The translations under genes and the position numbers were made by a program. The notes under the pieces are model-generated. The model ran no database searches. It was not told the DNA's origin and saw only the letters and a list, made by a program, of their open reading frames with translations. Shown here in pieces: positions 1 through 10,638 of a DNA stretch of 64,000 nucleotides. Position 1 is the stretch's first letter, and each line of letters begins with the position of its first letter. The stretch is from Hermodice carunculata (lineage: Eukaryota > Annelida > Polychaeta > Eunicida > Amphinomidae). The DNA is taken from assembly GCA_964020975.1 (NCBI GenBank), contig CAXHWN010002490.1, positions 1 through 64,000 of the forward strand. Direction: 5' to 3'.

Positions 1-601
1 ACTCCATTTTCATGCTGTCCAATAAAAGTTTGAGTATGATTTAGCTGATTAGCAGTCATTTTAGTATTGAAATTTAAATTTCATTACCGCATAATCATGC
101 TCATGAATGACAGAAGAGCTACGTTAAATTTGGCTGTGAATACTGTTTTATTTCCTGATTTGGCTGCAAATTTTGAAGGCCCAGATCGATCTCTGTAAGT
201 GGGATCCTGTGCCACCTGGCTCCAGCAAGGAACTTGACAGGAAGGATGGCAGATTCATGTATTCAGCAGTGCTAAATGAGCTTTTTTGAGAAAAGTAACA
301 AACCGAGAAAGCAAAAAGCTTAAAATAAGTCATTGACACAGTTTTAAAACATACAAGATGCTTAAAATATAAAAAATGTTTCATTTTTCTTTAAAATTTT
401 TTTATTTATTTATGCTAAAGCAACAAGTGCCCTCTTCATGGTGGAGGTTAGTTTCATTGCCCAGCAATTGAGGGAGGCAGGAGCATCTTCCTTAGCTGAA
501 ACAATAAAGACTAACAATGCTCCATTTATGCTGCATTTCATAGTATGCAATCCATTTTTTATCATCCTCTGTTCACTGTAAAGATTTCATAAAAAGGATA
601 C

Positions 602-667
602 GTCTGAGTCCACATATGCCTGGAGTAGTTTGACGTTCCCATCTGTCTGGCACTCATAGACTGTCAG
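602..667 (-). CDS. EED: EED exon 4 (first WD40 blade, second part)
   Basis: This 66-bp exon encodes 22 residues: LTVYECQTDG then NVKLLQAYVDSD. It matches the EED stretch that in human reads VTLYECHSQG followed by EIRLLQSYVDAD. The acceptor is a pyrimidine-rich CTGTTTCAG just upstream (668-670 is the AG side) and the donor is GAC|GTATCC at 601-600. The exon is phase 0 at both ends. The expected next exon, which should start near DENFYTCAW, is not present in bases 1-600, so the gene leaves the window here. The donor is the weakest of the four splice sites, which makes the exact 3' end slightly uncertain. Confidence 0.88.
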
Positions 668-1279
668 CTGAAACAGAGAACGACAGCATTCATTCATATG
701 TAAACCATCCAATGTCCATGGTGAGTTGAACTGCCACCTAGTGTCTGTGCCCATAGTTGATCATCCTTTCTCAAATTGGGCTGCAACTGAACATTCTAAA
801 CACATTCAGATCATTCTTAAAGTTAAATACCAATGAAGTGAAACCTGACTTCAAGAATCACCCCCTGGGCAGGATCATATTGTAGACAGCCAAGACAGTG
901 GTCTGTCATGAAAGTACAAATAACACAAAAAGTCCTGGAGTCTAGTATCTTCAAAACAGGGTCTTTCATGACAGGTGGTCCCATGAGAGAGGGATTACTC
1001 TGTATCCCACCAGAAGCTAGCAGTTTCTACATTGTCCATCACATGACAAGCACTGCTCCCACTGTCCCTGGTGATTTACAACTGCCCGTGAAATGTAAAC
1101 ATCCACTTACCAGAGCTGTTACCTATGCCATGTCATAACCATTTTGTACTTGATCAAATCATAAGGATAAATAAAACAAAATATGTTTGTAAAACATAGA
1201 TGCCCCCTACCATCACTATATCCCCCCTCATTAACTTGTTGAATGTACTAAATGGGGCAGTCATGAACTTGGGAAGTGG
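668..1279. other. EED intron 3, right-hand unique part
   Basis: No exon-like open frame with splice sites and no recognisable repeat family is visible on either strand here. It is AT-rich intronic sequence between exon 4 and the GGTCA-rich tandem repeat. Confidence 0.6.
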
Positions 1280-2215
1280 ATCCAGAAACCAAATTCACTA
1301 ATGTGACCTTGGAAATAAGGTCGAGGTCACCCTTCTTTGAAACTGATCAAGCCCTAATAGATGACTATAAACACCTGCAAATAAAAGCTCTGGCTCAAAA
1401 AATTCCAGTTATCAAGCTGAACCTTAATGTGGCTCTGTGACCTTGGGAATTGACTCAAGGTCACCCATATTTAAACTTGACCTAGCTCTTATAGAAGGCT
1501 ATATTCCTGTGGCCTATGAAAGCCCTAGGTAAAAAACATCTTTAGTTATCAAACAGAAACCAAGTTCACTAACAGGACTCTAGGTGGTGACCTTGTGAAT
1601 TTGGTCAAGGTCATCCATCTTCTAAGATGACCAAGTCCTAATCGAGGAATATTACTATGTGCAATATTGTTTATAAGTTAAATTCTGAGTTACAATGCAG
1701 AAACCAAGTTTACTTAAGTGACCTTGTGAGCTCTGAATCTAAGCTAAGGTCAATTATCTTGGAACTTGACCAAGCCGGAAAAGGACTATAATCCTGTGCA
1801 GTATACAGGTCCTATCATAAAAGCTTTTCTAGTTATCATGCAGAAACCAAAACTTACAATACTGTCTCTGTGACCTTGGAAATAAGGGGTCAAGGTCACC
1901 CTTTGTTGAAACTGATCTAGCCCTAATAGGAGAATGCAAACATCTACAAAATAAGAGCTGTGGCTCAAAAAGATTCTGCAGTTATTTAGCAGAAACCAAA
2001 TTCAGTAATGTGGCTCTGTGACCTTCTGAATTGACTCAAGGCCACCCATTTCAGGACTTGACCTAGGTCTTATAGAAGGCTATATTCTGTGCAATATGAA
2101 AGCCCTAGGTCAAAAGCATCTTTAGTTATCATGTGGAAACCAAGTTCCCTAACAGGACTCAAGGCGGTGACCTTGGGAATTTTGCCATGGTCATCCATTT
2201 TTCATCAATTTGTTT
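1280..2215. repeat. GGTCA-rich tandem repeat in EED intron 3, with a higher-order pattern
   Basis: About seven diverged monomers of 135-150 bp each carry the core GTGACCTTGG followed 10-20 bases later by AAGGTCA. The cores lie near 1301, 1437, 1588, 1720, 1868, 2018 and 2167. Monomers four apart resemble each other more than neighbours do: the monomer at 1301 shares its flanking text with that at 1868, and 1437 with 2018. This gives a higher-order unit of about 570-580 bp. Each monomer contains opposed AGGTCA hexamers, the half-site bound by nuclear receptors. Function is not shown by the sequence; it could be a plain satellite. Confidence 0.7.
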
Positions 2216-2808
2216 CAAATATTCATCAATTTGGTACAAATATTCATTATTTACATGCAAACATTTAAAGTTTACAACTTTTACAAATATCAAGAATCAC
2301 ACATCCATGTCGGAATATTATGATATAACCTTGTCATATGTATTTGGTTTCATTATCTTTACTACACTCATGTGATAATTATGTACCATGTATACAAATT
2401 TTTTATAAATGCCAAACATATGTGTTTAATGTATCATTACTGTGGTGGGTACATGCACTACAAACAGATTGGCTGAATGTCTTTATTTGGGCACCGTCCC
2501 ATTGACGACAGACTAAATCCATACGGACAAATTAATCGTGTGGTCTTAACAGTGTTACACCTCTCCACAGTAGACTTTGCCATATCCTGGTAAGGGCAAA
2601 ATTGATTTTTCTTTTTAAATACGACACTATTAAATGTGTTTTTGTAAAAAATTTCAAAACACATGTTTATCATTTTAAATTGTATTTTTATTTTCACACA
2701 GTCATTTCTATTTAGAATATACCTCCATGGTGATTGACCCCGCAGTTTTCTGAGGTCGCCTATCATTATCTGGCCCCTCATTGTGCTGAGACAGGGCACT
2801 GTACTCAC

Positions 2809-2901
2809 CCGGTTACTTCCCACTGTGGCAAATATCAGAGGATCCCCATCTTTGATATTGTAATTGAACTGCACTCCAAACAGCGGCTGGCCGTGATCCT
2901 C
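2809..2901 (-). CDS. EED: EED exon 3 (first WD40 blade)
   Basis: This 93-bp, phase-0 exon encodes 31 residues, beginning [15 protein letters not shown] and ending [12 protein letters not shown]. It is nearly identical to human [16 protein letters not shown]...[12 protein letters not shown] and opens the beta-propeller that binds H3K27me3 and the EZH2 N-terminal helix. The acceptor is TTCTCTGACAG|GAG and the donor is a perfect CGG|GTGAGT. It sits 534 bp downstream of exon 2. Conservation of GVQFN and FATVGSNR makes this the strongest single piece of evidence for the gene. Confidence 0.95.
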
Positions 2902-3391
2902 CTGTCAGAGAAGACTTTTATTTCGATGACTCGAGAATAACATTATGGTGGCTCAAAATATTTGTAGACAAGTACTCTTTGTTTGAAAATAATAGACAAT
3001 GGCACAACAAAATATCAAGAAGACTTCTTGGCCACATTAATTATACATTTAAATTCTCCAAAACTTTTTTTTTGGGGGGGGGGGGGGGGGGATTTGGCAT
3101 CCTCACACTGTTACCTATTTTTGATTTCCAAGCACTGAAGTTAGTGAATATGACAATATTTGATTAAGGTACCAGTGAGTCCAAAGCAACCAATGAACAC
3201 AATACATGTATGTCTGCTTTATGAGGTGAACTGTTACAGAATTTGAGAAAGAAAAAAAAAAAAAAATGACAAAGGATTTTAGGGATACCAATCATCACAA
3301 TGACTGGGTGGACATTCAGAATTTCAGATAGATGGGCAAACTTAGATATATAATTATTACTCCTCTTCTTACCCAAGAAATATGTAAATGC

Positions 3392-3411
3392 TATATATAT
3401 ATATATATATA
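3392..3411. repeat. (AT)n microsatellite
   Basis: A run of ten AT dinucleotides lies in EED intron 2, about 25 bp beyond the exon 2 donor. Confidence 0.95.
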
Positions 3412-3435
3412 AAGTAATGGGTGACAGAGCTGTAC

Positions 3436-3576
3436 CTTGAGGTAAGAGGTACATTTGTATTGTAATTTGCACTTCTTGAACTTTCCCTTGTAGCGGCCAC
3501 GGCGCCTCCCTGGTTCCGTGGGTGTGTCACTCCGTGAATCATCCACACTGGTACTGGCGATGCTTATAGAATCATC
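3436..3576 (-). CDS. EED: EED exon 2 (basic linker before the WD40 propeller)
   Basis: This 141-bp exon encodes 47 residues. It contains DDSISIAS, RSDTPTEPGRRRGRYKGK and FKKCKLQYKCTSYLK. Human EED has the same order: DDAVSIES, RPDTPTNTPNAPGRK, then SKKCKYSFKCVNSLK. The SDTPT motif, the basic tract and KKCK..YKC are the recognisable anchors. The acceptor is TGTTTTTGCAG|GAT and the donor CTCAAG|GTACAG. Both junctions are phase 0, and the codons run directly into exon 3 (LK-EDHGQ), as in the human protein. Confidence 0.93.
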
Positions 3577-3739
3577 CTGCAAAAACATTATGGATGTGTC
3601 AGTTGTAACTCAGGGGAACTGGAATGTACATTTACACAATTTCATTCCTTGAGCACTCTACCCTTTGCATGTAGTATAAAACAGAATGATGAAATTATAA
3701 TTGAGTATTCTGTCTTGAATACTCATTCATTTGCATAAA

Positions 3740-3740
<1 letters not shown>

Positions 3741-3776
<36 letters not shown>
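3741..3776. repeat. (TA)n microsatellite
   Basis: Eighteen TA dinucleotides at the left end of EED intron 1. Confidence 0.95.
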
Positions 3777-3780
<4 letters not shown>

Positions 3781-4886
3781 CTCAGATTAAACATGTATTT
3801 TGGTCTTTAGTCCTCACGTGTGTATGGTATTAAAATACAAACCAGACATAGTTTCTGAAGGGTCCTCCCTAGTGAGCATGTAATTAGGCCGCTATTTGCT
3901 CAAATTAGGTCATTGTGACACCTAAATCTACTCAGTTCATCTTGCCAGGTAAGATAAGCACATTGCCAAATTTGAGCAAAATACACAAGGGCATTCTGTA
4001 TATATGATAATGAGAATGTGCACATCCAGATGGACGTACAACCCAAAAACATAAAGAGCCCCCCCCCCCCCCAAGGGACGGACCCTTAAAAAGACAAGAG
4101 ATGACCCTTACAACCACAGAAAGACTGCTACTGATATCGACGCAAACAAAAGAGTTTGACAATCTTTTTTACAAACATCAATTTCGTGCATTTGAAAACT
4201 GAATGGGCTTTTAACACTCCCCCCCCCCCCCCGTACGATTTTCATTGCACATCAATCTTTTGACGGCGCTCCTAAAGATGGAGCCATGTATTTTGACATT
4301 ATCCCAGCACATTGTAAATTATTCTCTTTATAAGACCCCTTAACTAATGTTAGAGTAGTATGCTTTCCTATTTTCTGTCACTTCTTGTAAATCTACTTAA
4401 TGATCATTTGATCATGTGACCCTGGAGACAACGGCCCTGGAATGCCTTGATGTGGCAGCTTTGACAAACATTGCTTAAAATTCCACCAGTTTACTTCTAA
4501 TTTGCATGTAAGTAGTGTACTTTACATGTCAAATTTCACAAGACATTATCTCTTTTTAGGATATTACAGATCAGGGGCAATCTGGGGTAACCATTACTAG
4601 CATTTACAAATTATATGTTTTTACATAATTCCTAAAATTCATGAAATGTCACATGCCACAACAAGCTCACTGTCAGTTTTGCCTCTAACAAAGATACTTT
4701 TTCCCTTTTGAAATGGTGATTCAATCCGTTTTCATTCATGAATTCTCCTAGTCCACAGTGCCATCTGGATAACGAGTTGTACACAAAATCTCGTGTGATC
4801 AAAGGCAAACGGGCTAAACAAACCATCAGGCAGCTGTTTGCCATAGAGAGAGGTGGAGAAGAAGGTGGTATTGTGAAGTTCTTATA

Positions 4887-5013
4887 ATGGGCTTTACTTG
4901 TGCAGTTTGGGGATGTGACCATCAGTGGAATCTACCTGGACACAGCACGGCATTCTATAGTTGCCCTCAAAGAAGAGCCGCGGAGATCAAAATGGGTTCA
5001 TGCATGTGGCCAT
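4887..5013 (+). pseudogene. THAP-like zinc-finger fragment, copy 1
   Basis: An ATG opens MGFTCAVWGCDHQWNLPGHS, which resembles the start of a THAP domain (C-x3-C pattern near the N-terminus). A shift of frame then gives KEEPRRSKWVHAC, resembling the PKDEPRRxKWVHAC stretch that follows in THAP proteins. The frame is therefore broken between the two motifs, and no downstream C-x2-H or AVPTIF-like motif is seen. THAP domains are DNA-binding C2CH fingers found in host factors and in P-element-like transposases. The identification rests on short motifs only. Confidence 0.4.
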
Positions 5014-5339
5014 ACAAGTAGTCAGTGTCACCAGCTATCTAGCTATGAGGAAAAAAAAAAGCAGAAAAAGGAAAAGTTACATGGAAAGATGGTGAAAAAG
5101 TGTGATGTTGATTCTGTGTTGGTGGTTATGTGATTGTTGAATTTTTTTTTTTTTTTTTCAATTTGGTTCTTGGATCTTGCTTTGGTGGTGGGCCATGGAG
5201 TATCCACTAGTTTCACCTATGGAAGCAGCAGGTCAGGCACTACATGATTCCATAATGCTACCCTTGATTCTGATTTCAGGGGATTGCTAAAGTGACATAA
5301 GCAGATCCTGCTTGACCCATGTTTGCTTCCCATCTCATC

Positions 5340-5463
5340 CATAGCAGCATGGCCAACATGCATGAACCCATCCTGATCTCCTTGGCTCATCTTTGGGGAA
5401 ACTACAGGACGCTGTGCATTGTCCGTGTAGATTCCGTTCATGGCTACACCCCCAAACTGCACA
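5340..5463 (-). pseudogene. THAP-like zinc-finger fragment, copy 2
   Basis: This is the inverted partner of the copy at 4887-5013. In one frame it reads CAVWGCSHERNLHGQCTASC and then SFPKDEPRRSGWVHACW, so here both THAP-like motifs stay in a single frame. No start codon immediately precedes the first cysteine, and the frame ends soon after, so it is a fragment. Because this arm keeps the frame that the other has lost, the duplication probably predates decay of copy 1. Family assignment is tentative. Confidence 0.4.
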
Positions 5464-5771
5464 ATACTAGGGACTTATAAGTTCTCCTCATGGATATAGC
5501 ATGAACGTGACACATTTACATGTAAAAGCTTCATAATATGACCTTCTTTTTGACCCTCTCTCTATGGCAAACAGCTGTCTGATGGTTTTCTTTCCCCCTT
5601 TTGCCTCTCATCATACGAGATTCTGTGTAGTACCCACTTGTTATCCAGATGGCACTGACAATGAGTGAATAGTCACAGCATGGGATAGCCTCTATTATCT
5701 AGAGGTTTTCAGAGGCACAGTGGCCGGGCTTGTCTGCAAAGCAGGCCTTCTATCTCCAGCATCTGTATATA

Positions 5772-5955
5772 CAGTAGTCCCTCCTTTGAGAGACCACCCC
5801 TAGTGCCACCAAAAAGGTGGTCACATAAAGCAGCTAGCTGGTCCCTCAAAGGAGGTATAAATAACATGAAAAGTATTACAGAAAGACCTGACAACTGTGG
5901 TCTCTCAAAGGAGGTGGTCTCCCAAAGGAGTGGTGTTTCAAAGGAGGGACTACTG
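5772..5955. mobile_element. MITE with TA target site (Tc1/mariner or pogo type)
   Basis: The terminal inverted repeats begin CAGTAGTCCCTCCTTTGA and end with the matching TCAAAGGAGGGACTACTG. TA dinucleotides lie at 5770-5771 and 5956-5957, as expected for the TA duplication of the Tc1/mariner/pogo superfamily. The 184-bp interior has no coding capacity and repeats the GGTGGTC / GGAGGTGGTCTC motif internally. It is non-autonomous. Confidence 0.85.
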
Positions 5956-6247
5956 TAATATCATAAACATCAGAACATAAAAAAACAGAGTATGCCTAAC
6001 AAGCAATGGCCCAGCCACTTCAAAAAAAAGAAAAATGAATTGTTCAAATATATTCGGAGCCACATTGGACCTTCTTTGGAATCTGGTGCGGGTGCTCAGA
6101 AGTAAAAGTAGCGCATGTATTATTAGTCAAAATAATAAAAAAAAAAATTGTCTTGTCTATGCTTATTTTTCTATCACAAGTATCACAGAATCTATAATGC
6201 TAGGAGTACCCAATCATTCCCATTTCACAGCTGCTACACATTTTTAA

Positions 6248-6262
6248 CTCTTTACAGACCTT
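6248..6262 (+). repeat. piggyBac left terminal inverted repeat
   Basis: CTCTTTACAGACCTT, flanked on the left by TTAA at 6244-6247. It pairs with 12515-12529 with one mismatch. Confidence 0.9.
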
Positions 6263-6680
6263 GGGTTTTGGGGCAATTTTAAAAGGTACAATGCATACAA
6301 GAATGCTGAAATAGCTAAGCAAAGTTTTATTACCTTGGCATATATGTCTCATATACCAATATCAAGACCACAATGTAAGATTTTTTTTAGCGTAAAAAAA
6401 ATTATGAATATGCAAATTAGGTGGTCACGTGACCTTCCAATATGGCCGCCAATCTAGCTGAAATTGAGCACTTGGGGTAAAATTTCATACTTCCTTATAA
6501 AGAAAAAAAAATGGCTTCACCATTTGAACAATATTGTTCGTTATTTTGAGAAAGTACATGTTCTCTGCTGTTGAAATATGTTTCTTTTGTGGGGATAGGG
6601 CAAATATTTTTTTTGTAGCAGGTCATTATAAAATAGTAAATTTTGCCCAAAATTCAGATGTGATGTACCATTAAGTAAAC

Positions 6681-7137
6681 ATGAACATCAATGCAACTCA
6701 TCTCAATGTAATAAATAAGCAAAATATTCTTACTTCTAGTGACAAAAAGGAAATTTGCAGACCCTCAACAAGAGAATCTAATTAAAAATTTGTAAATATG
6801 CAAATTAGTTGGTCACGTGACCTTCCAACATGGCCGCCAGGTAACTGATATTGTGAGTATGGGACAAAATTTCATACTCAATTGTGAACAACAAAATGTC
6901 TGCCACATATGAACATCAATGCAACTTATCTCAATGTAATAAATAAGCAAAATATTCTCACTTCTAGTGACAAAAAGGAAATTTGCAGACCCTCAACAAG
7001 AGAATCTAATTAAAAATTTGTAAATATGCAAATTAGTTGGTCACGTGACCTTCCAACATGGCCGCCAGGTAACTGATATTGTGAGTATGGGACAAAATTT
7101 CATACTCAATTGTGAACAACAAAATGTCTGCCACATT
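6681..7137. repeat. 228-bp tandem duplication with CACGTG palindromes, inside piggyBac
   Basis: The block at 6681-6908 is repeated almost exactly at 6909-7137. A diverged third relative of part of the unit lies at 6405-6470. Each unit holds a 12-bp perfect palindrome GGTCACGTGACC followed by CTTCCAACATGGCCGCCA. The three occurrences of that composite are near 6422, 6812 and 7040. The palindrome contains a canonical E-box (CACGTG). No reading frame spans the unit. Confidence 0.85.
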
Positions 7138-7867
7138 TGAACATTATTATCTGCTATCATAAAAGCACATACAGTGGTTTCTTTTTAAATGTAGTAATTG
7201 GCAACCTATTTTGGAGTAGATGAGGTATAAAAATGGTCAATGTTGGCAAAATCTACATTACTTACATGTAGCCTCATAATCTCCAGAACAGGTATTAGTT
7301 ATACATGCTTATGTCAATACAATTTGACTCAACTGCAACAAAACAACAAATACAAATTCTCATTACTAACACCAAACAGAACTTTTATTACTCTTAACTG
7401 ACTCAATATGAAAATTCTTTTTAAAATACACAAAGTTTTCAGGCTTGAAACATACTTCTGTAATCCAGTGTACTAGAGTTTATCGAATGGCACGTTACCA
7501 AAAGTAAAGTTCGTCTAACTGACAGATGAGCTCACAGTAAACCAATTACACAGAAAGACCGCACTCCAGAATTAACTATAGTCAAGTCACTCAAGTCACA
7601 TTCATTATAACAAAGATTTATCATTCCATAGATATATTCCAGACAAAGTAAATACATCATGTACATGGACCAGCACAGGAACCAAATAAACCTGTACATG
7701 TATGTAAGCATAATAATACAACTTTTCTATTATTGATCATCTAATGACATATATATCTGTACATTTGAGGTTTTGAGTAGGTTTTTGACATATGTCCCTA
7801 CATAAACAAGACAACTGAAAGTTAGGCCTAACTTCCTTTATGCCAATGGATACAACATACAGCCATG

Positions 7868-7928
7868 CACGGTATCTGATAAATTTGAATGTATTTAATA
7901 CATTCAAAGTTATCAGATATCATGTATG
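7868..7928. repeat. Hairpin with about 25-34-nt arms (piggyBac 3' region)
   Basis: GGTATCTGATAA then TTTGAATGTATT is followed, after a one-base centre, by its near-perfect reverse complement. The outer CCATGCA / TGTATGG also pair. One arm recurs in inverse orientation at 8346-8372. It lies downstream of the transposase stop. Confidence 0.75.
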
Positions 7929-8162
7929 GTTATAAACTTTTTTCTAGCTACTTGCTATAAACACCTTTTCAGACTTTTGGGCCAAGTAACGGGATAAACT
8001 TGTATACCTCTTAAAAATTTTACTGGTCTTGAGATTACTTGTTCTAGGCAACATATAACCCTGCATGGTATCTGATCTTAATATGAATATATGTAATTCT
8101 TTCACCACCATAGCCCTAATTTCAGGGCTGGAACACAAAGTTCAATGTTTTCAGTTACCTTC

Positions 8163-8209
8163 TAAGCCATGTGCTCCAGCTGCCAAAGGCAGCTGGAGCA
8201 CATGGCTTA
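8163..8209. repeat. Perfect 22-bp-arm hairpin, copy 1
   Basis: Bases 8163-8184 are perfectly complementary to 8188-8209 around an AAA loop; the arm ends CTCCAGCTGCC. Partial pairing continues outward (TTACCTT / AAAGTAA). A related hairpin stands at 10592-10638 within the transposase intron. Confidence 0.85.
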
Positions 8210-8345
8210 CAAAGTAATTAAAAACATTGACTTCTGAACATATGCATGTTGGTATTTAAATAAAAACTGATTTGAATAAAGAATGTGAATATGTTATCAG
8301 TTATAGGATTTTACGAGACAAGCTGGAAGCTAAAGAGTCAAGGTT

Positions 8346-8417
8346 AATACATTCAAATTTATCAGATACCATACAAGTCTATTATAACAATGCAGCATGG
8401 TTATAATAGATTTGTAC
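8346..8417. repeat. Hairpin arm copy plus second hairpin
   Basis: Bases 8346-8372 repeat, in inverse orientation, the arm of the 7868 hairpin. They are followed by ACAAGTCTATTATAAC, an 11-base loop and GTTATAATAGATTTGT, a 16-bp inverted repeat with one mismatch. Confidence 0.7.
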
Positions 8418-8587
8418 TTGTATTCAACAGGTGTAGACAGATCAGATCATAACCAACCCACAAGGTATATGTTTCACATTTATCAGTGACCACTGTGGCA
8501 TGTAGCACATTCACATTTCCATCCTAATTATATCAGATTCATACTAAGCAAGAATGAATACACTGCCTTGTCTAGCAATATGATGTT

Positions 8588-8593
8588 TTTATT
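8588..8593 (-). promoter_or_regulatory. Candidate polyadenylation signal of the piggyBac transposase
   Basis: AATAAA on the minus strand, 64 nt past the transposase stop codon. Confidence 0.5.
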
Positions 8594-8656
8594 TGTATAA
8601 GAGAAACTTTATACATGTATGCAAGTAATAAACACTGGCCACAACTACATGTAGCC

Positions 8657-10220
8657 CTAAACATTTTTGTGATACTCAGCAAGACAATTTCTGTCTCTAT
8701 TGAAACACAGGGCAGTGTTACAAAAGTCGCAAGAAACAAATGTCTTAACTTGTTTCTTGTGTCTTTTGTAACAAAGTTTACAATTTCTATGAACTTCATT
8801 CCAGATCGGAGCAATGCTATGGCCAGCAGTATTAAGACCTGGAGCAGAAGCTGTTGGCACTGGCTCAGAAACAGACAAGCCAGCCAATTCACGGACAAGT
8901 TCCTCAATGAAATCCAACTGGGAATAACGCTTTGGCCGTTGCAATTCAGCAATATGTGGATGCTTTTGGCACCAGGCTTTAAAAATTATATAAGAGTTGA
9001 CTTTTGAAATATCCACCAAATGAAAAAATAGAGTTTTCCACCATTTCTTTGTTTTTCGGAGGGAATTATACCGTGCAATGAGCTGATCTGATCTGTCTAC
9101 ACCTGCCATGTTTTTATTATAATCTCCAACTATACCAGGCTGTCGCACCTGATGGCGTCTGAACTCATTGTTTTCTTTTACCCTTCGTTGAACATACCCA
9201 TGGTGCCCTATTACATGTGAGTTTGAAGCTAATGTAATTGGCTTATTGTCTTTCCATTGACAAAGAACAATTTCATCCTCCCTGCCCCATCGCATGTCTC
9301 CCCGTCTTGCATGCTTTGACCAAGTTTTAACATCTTTTAATTTTTCTGGAAATTTTCGTCGGCTGGCCAAAATTGTTCCACAAGCACGGACACAGTGACC
9401 AAATAACGATTTCAATAAGTGCAAAGACGTATAAAAATTATCAAAAAATACAAAATACCATTGTCGAAAATAATGAGAACATAATCTAATTACAACATCA
9501 TATGCCAAGCCATTAGTAGAGACACCAGTGCGGTCTTTGCCGGTATAAATGTCAAAATCACAAGTATAGCCCGAAGAACTTTCCGCCAATACCCACAGTT
9601 TGAACCCCCACTTGGTCGGTTTATCCCGGATATACTGTCTGAAACCAAATCTTCCTTTGTTACGGACCATTCTCTCATCCACAGACAAATTTTCATGAGG
9701 CTGGTACAGCTGTTTACAGACAAGTTTGATGTGGTCATAAATGAAGCGTATTTTGTAGAGCTTGTCGTCAGTGACATGATTTTCACCATACGAAGATACG
9801 CGCAGAAAGGATAAAATAGCTCGAAAACGTTTCCTGGTCATAAACCTTCTGGCCCAAAGACCATGGTACAACGTGGATTTGGACCAATACTTCTCAACTG
9901 ATGGTGCCGACACAATAGACATATACATCAACAAGGCAAGAAAGCGGTACATTTCCTCAGGGGTGACAAACACCCAGCAACCTTCGACAAGATAGTCACT
10001 ACTGGACTTTAGGGCTGCCATAGCATGTGAATTGGTAAACTCACAGATCTTGGAGACTAGGTCTATGGTAAAAAACAGTTTGAAAATACTCGCTGGAGTC
10101 AGAAACTGCCGCACTTCCTCTCTTGTTATAACATTAGGTATATGAACCCCTGGCTCCCTGGAAGGAGCAAACTTTGGTGGCGGATCAGGGTGTTCATCTT
10201 CATCAGTGTACCCCTTGACA
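8657..10220 (-). CDS. piggyBac transposase, exon 2 (catalytic core and zinc-binding tail)
   Basis: This exon encodes 520 residues plus stop and completes a serine codon begun in exon 1. The protein cuts and rejoins DNA at TTAA in the nucleus. In the spliced 588-residue product the DDD triad falls at about D249 (NLSVDERM), D328 (FFDNFYTS) and D443 (AGVDRSDQ), very close to D268/D346/D447 of the cabbage-looper enzyme. The RGRFGFRQY-like basic stretch and the IRDKPTKWGFKLW motif are typical of the family. The tail has CKLC, CDFC, then C, C and H, a cysteine-rich finger (about 548-585). The acceptor TCTTCTCTTTTCAG|TGTCAAG is strong. No stop or frameshift interrupts it. Confidence 0.95.
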
Positions 10221-10591
10221 CTGAAAAGAGAAGAGTTACAATATTTTAGGCCTTTTTTCACATATCTGATTGTTTAATTCTATTTCATAAGTTACCTTTA
10301 TATTGTGGTACTACCCTGAGTCATAGTACTGCAATGTAAAGGAAACTTATCAACTGAGCTTGAGTTGCACACATTATTCATTGGGCTAATCAAAATATTG
10401 TATTTAAACCAATATTAAAAGACAAAAAATCTGGATTCATCCTTCAAATACATGTAATACTAAGGATTAAATATGTATATAAATCTGTGATTGATTTGAC
10501 AAAGACACATATTTTATGTTTTAGGAATGTATATGTTGACTGATTAATTTCTTGCCTCAAAAAAAAAAAGTTATAGTTTTTAATTACCATG

Positions 10592-10638
10592 TAAGCCATG
10601 TGCTCCACCTGCCAAGGGCAGCTGGAGCACATTGCTTA
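10592..10638. repeat. 22-bp-arm hairpin, copy 2 (transposase intron)
   Basis: This has the same hairpin core as 8163-8209 with two mismatches between arms and an AAG loop. The flank AGTTTTTAATTAC matches the inverse of the flank of copy 1. The two are thus copies of one unit in opposite orientation. Confidence 0.8.

Larger units (their letters stand above)
4555..5695. repeat. Imperfect inverted duplication carrying THAP-like fragments
   Basis: Arm one (about 4555-5045) reappears in reverse complement as arm two (about 5300-5695), separated by a spacer with a poly-A and a poly-T run. Shared landmarks are the CCATCTGGATAAC block (4760s and 5650s), the CAGCTGTTTGCCATAGAGAG block (4830-4850 and 5560-5580), and the TGTGCAGTTTGGGG block that starts each THAP-like reading frame. 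Arm two has roughly 60 extra bases between the last two blocks. The structure could fold into a long hairpin. It lies in EED intron 1. Confidence 0.7.

Noticed and set aside
2458-2874. A 138-codon minus-strand frame as a single gene
   Set aside because: Only its first part is coding: it is EED exon 3 read through its donor site into the intron.
10221-10261. Start of the piggyBac transposase at the ATG at 10261
   Set aside because: The acceptor at 10221 and the in-phase acidic exon 1 at 12056-12258 show this ATG lies in the intron.
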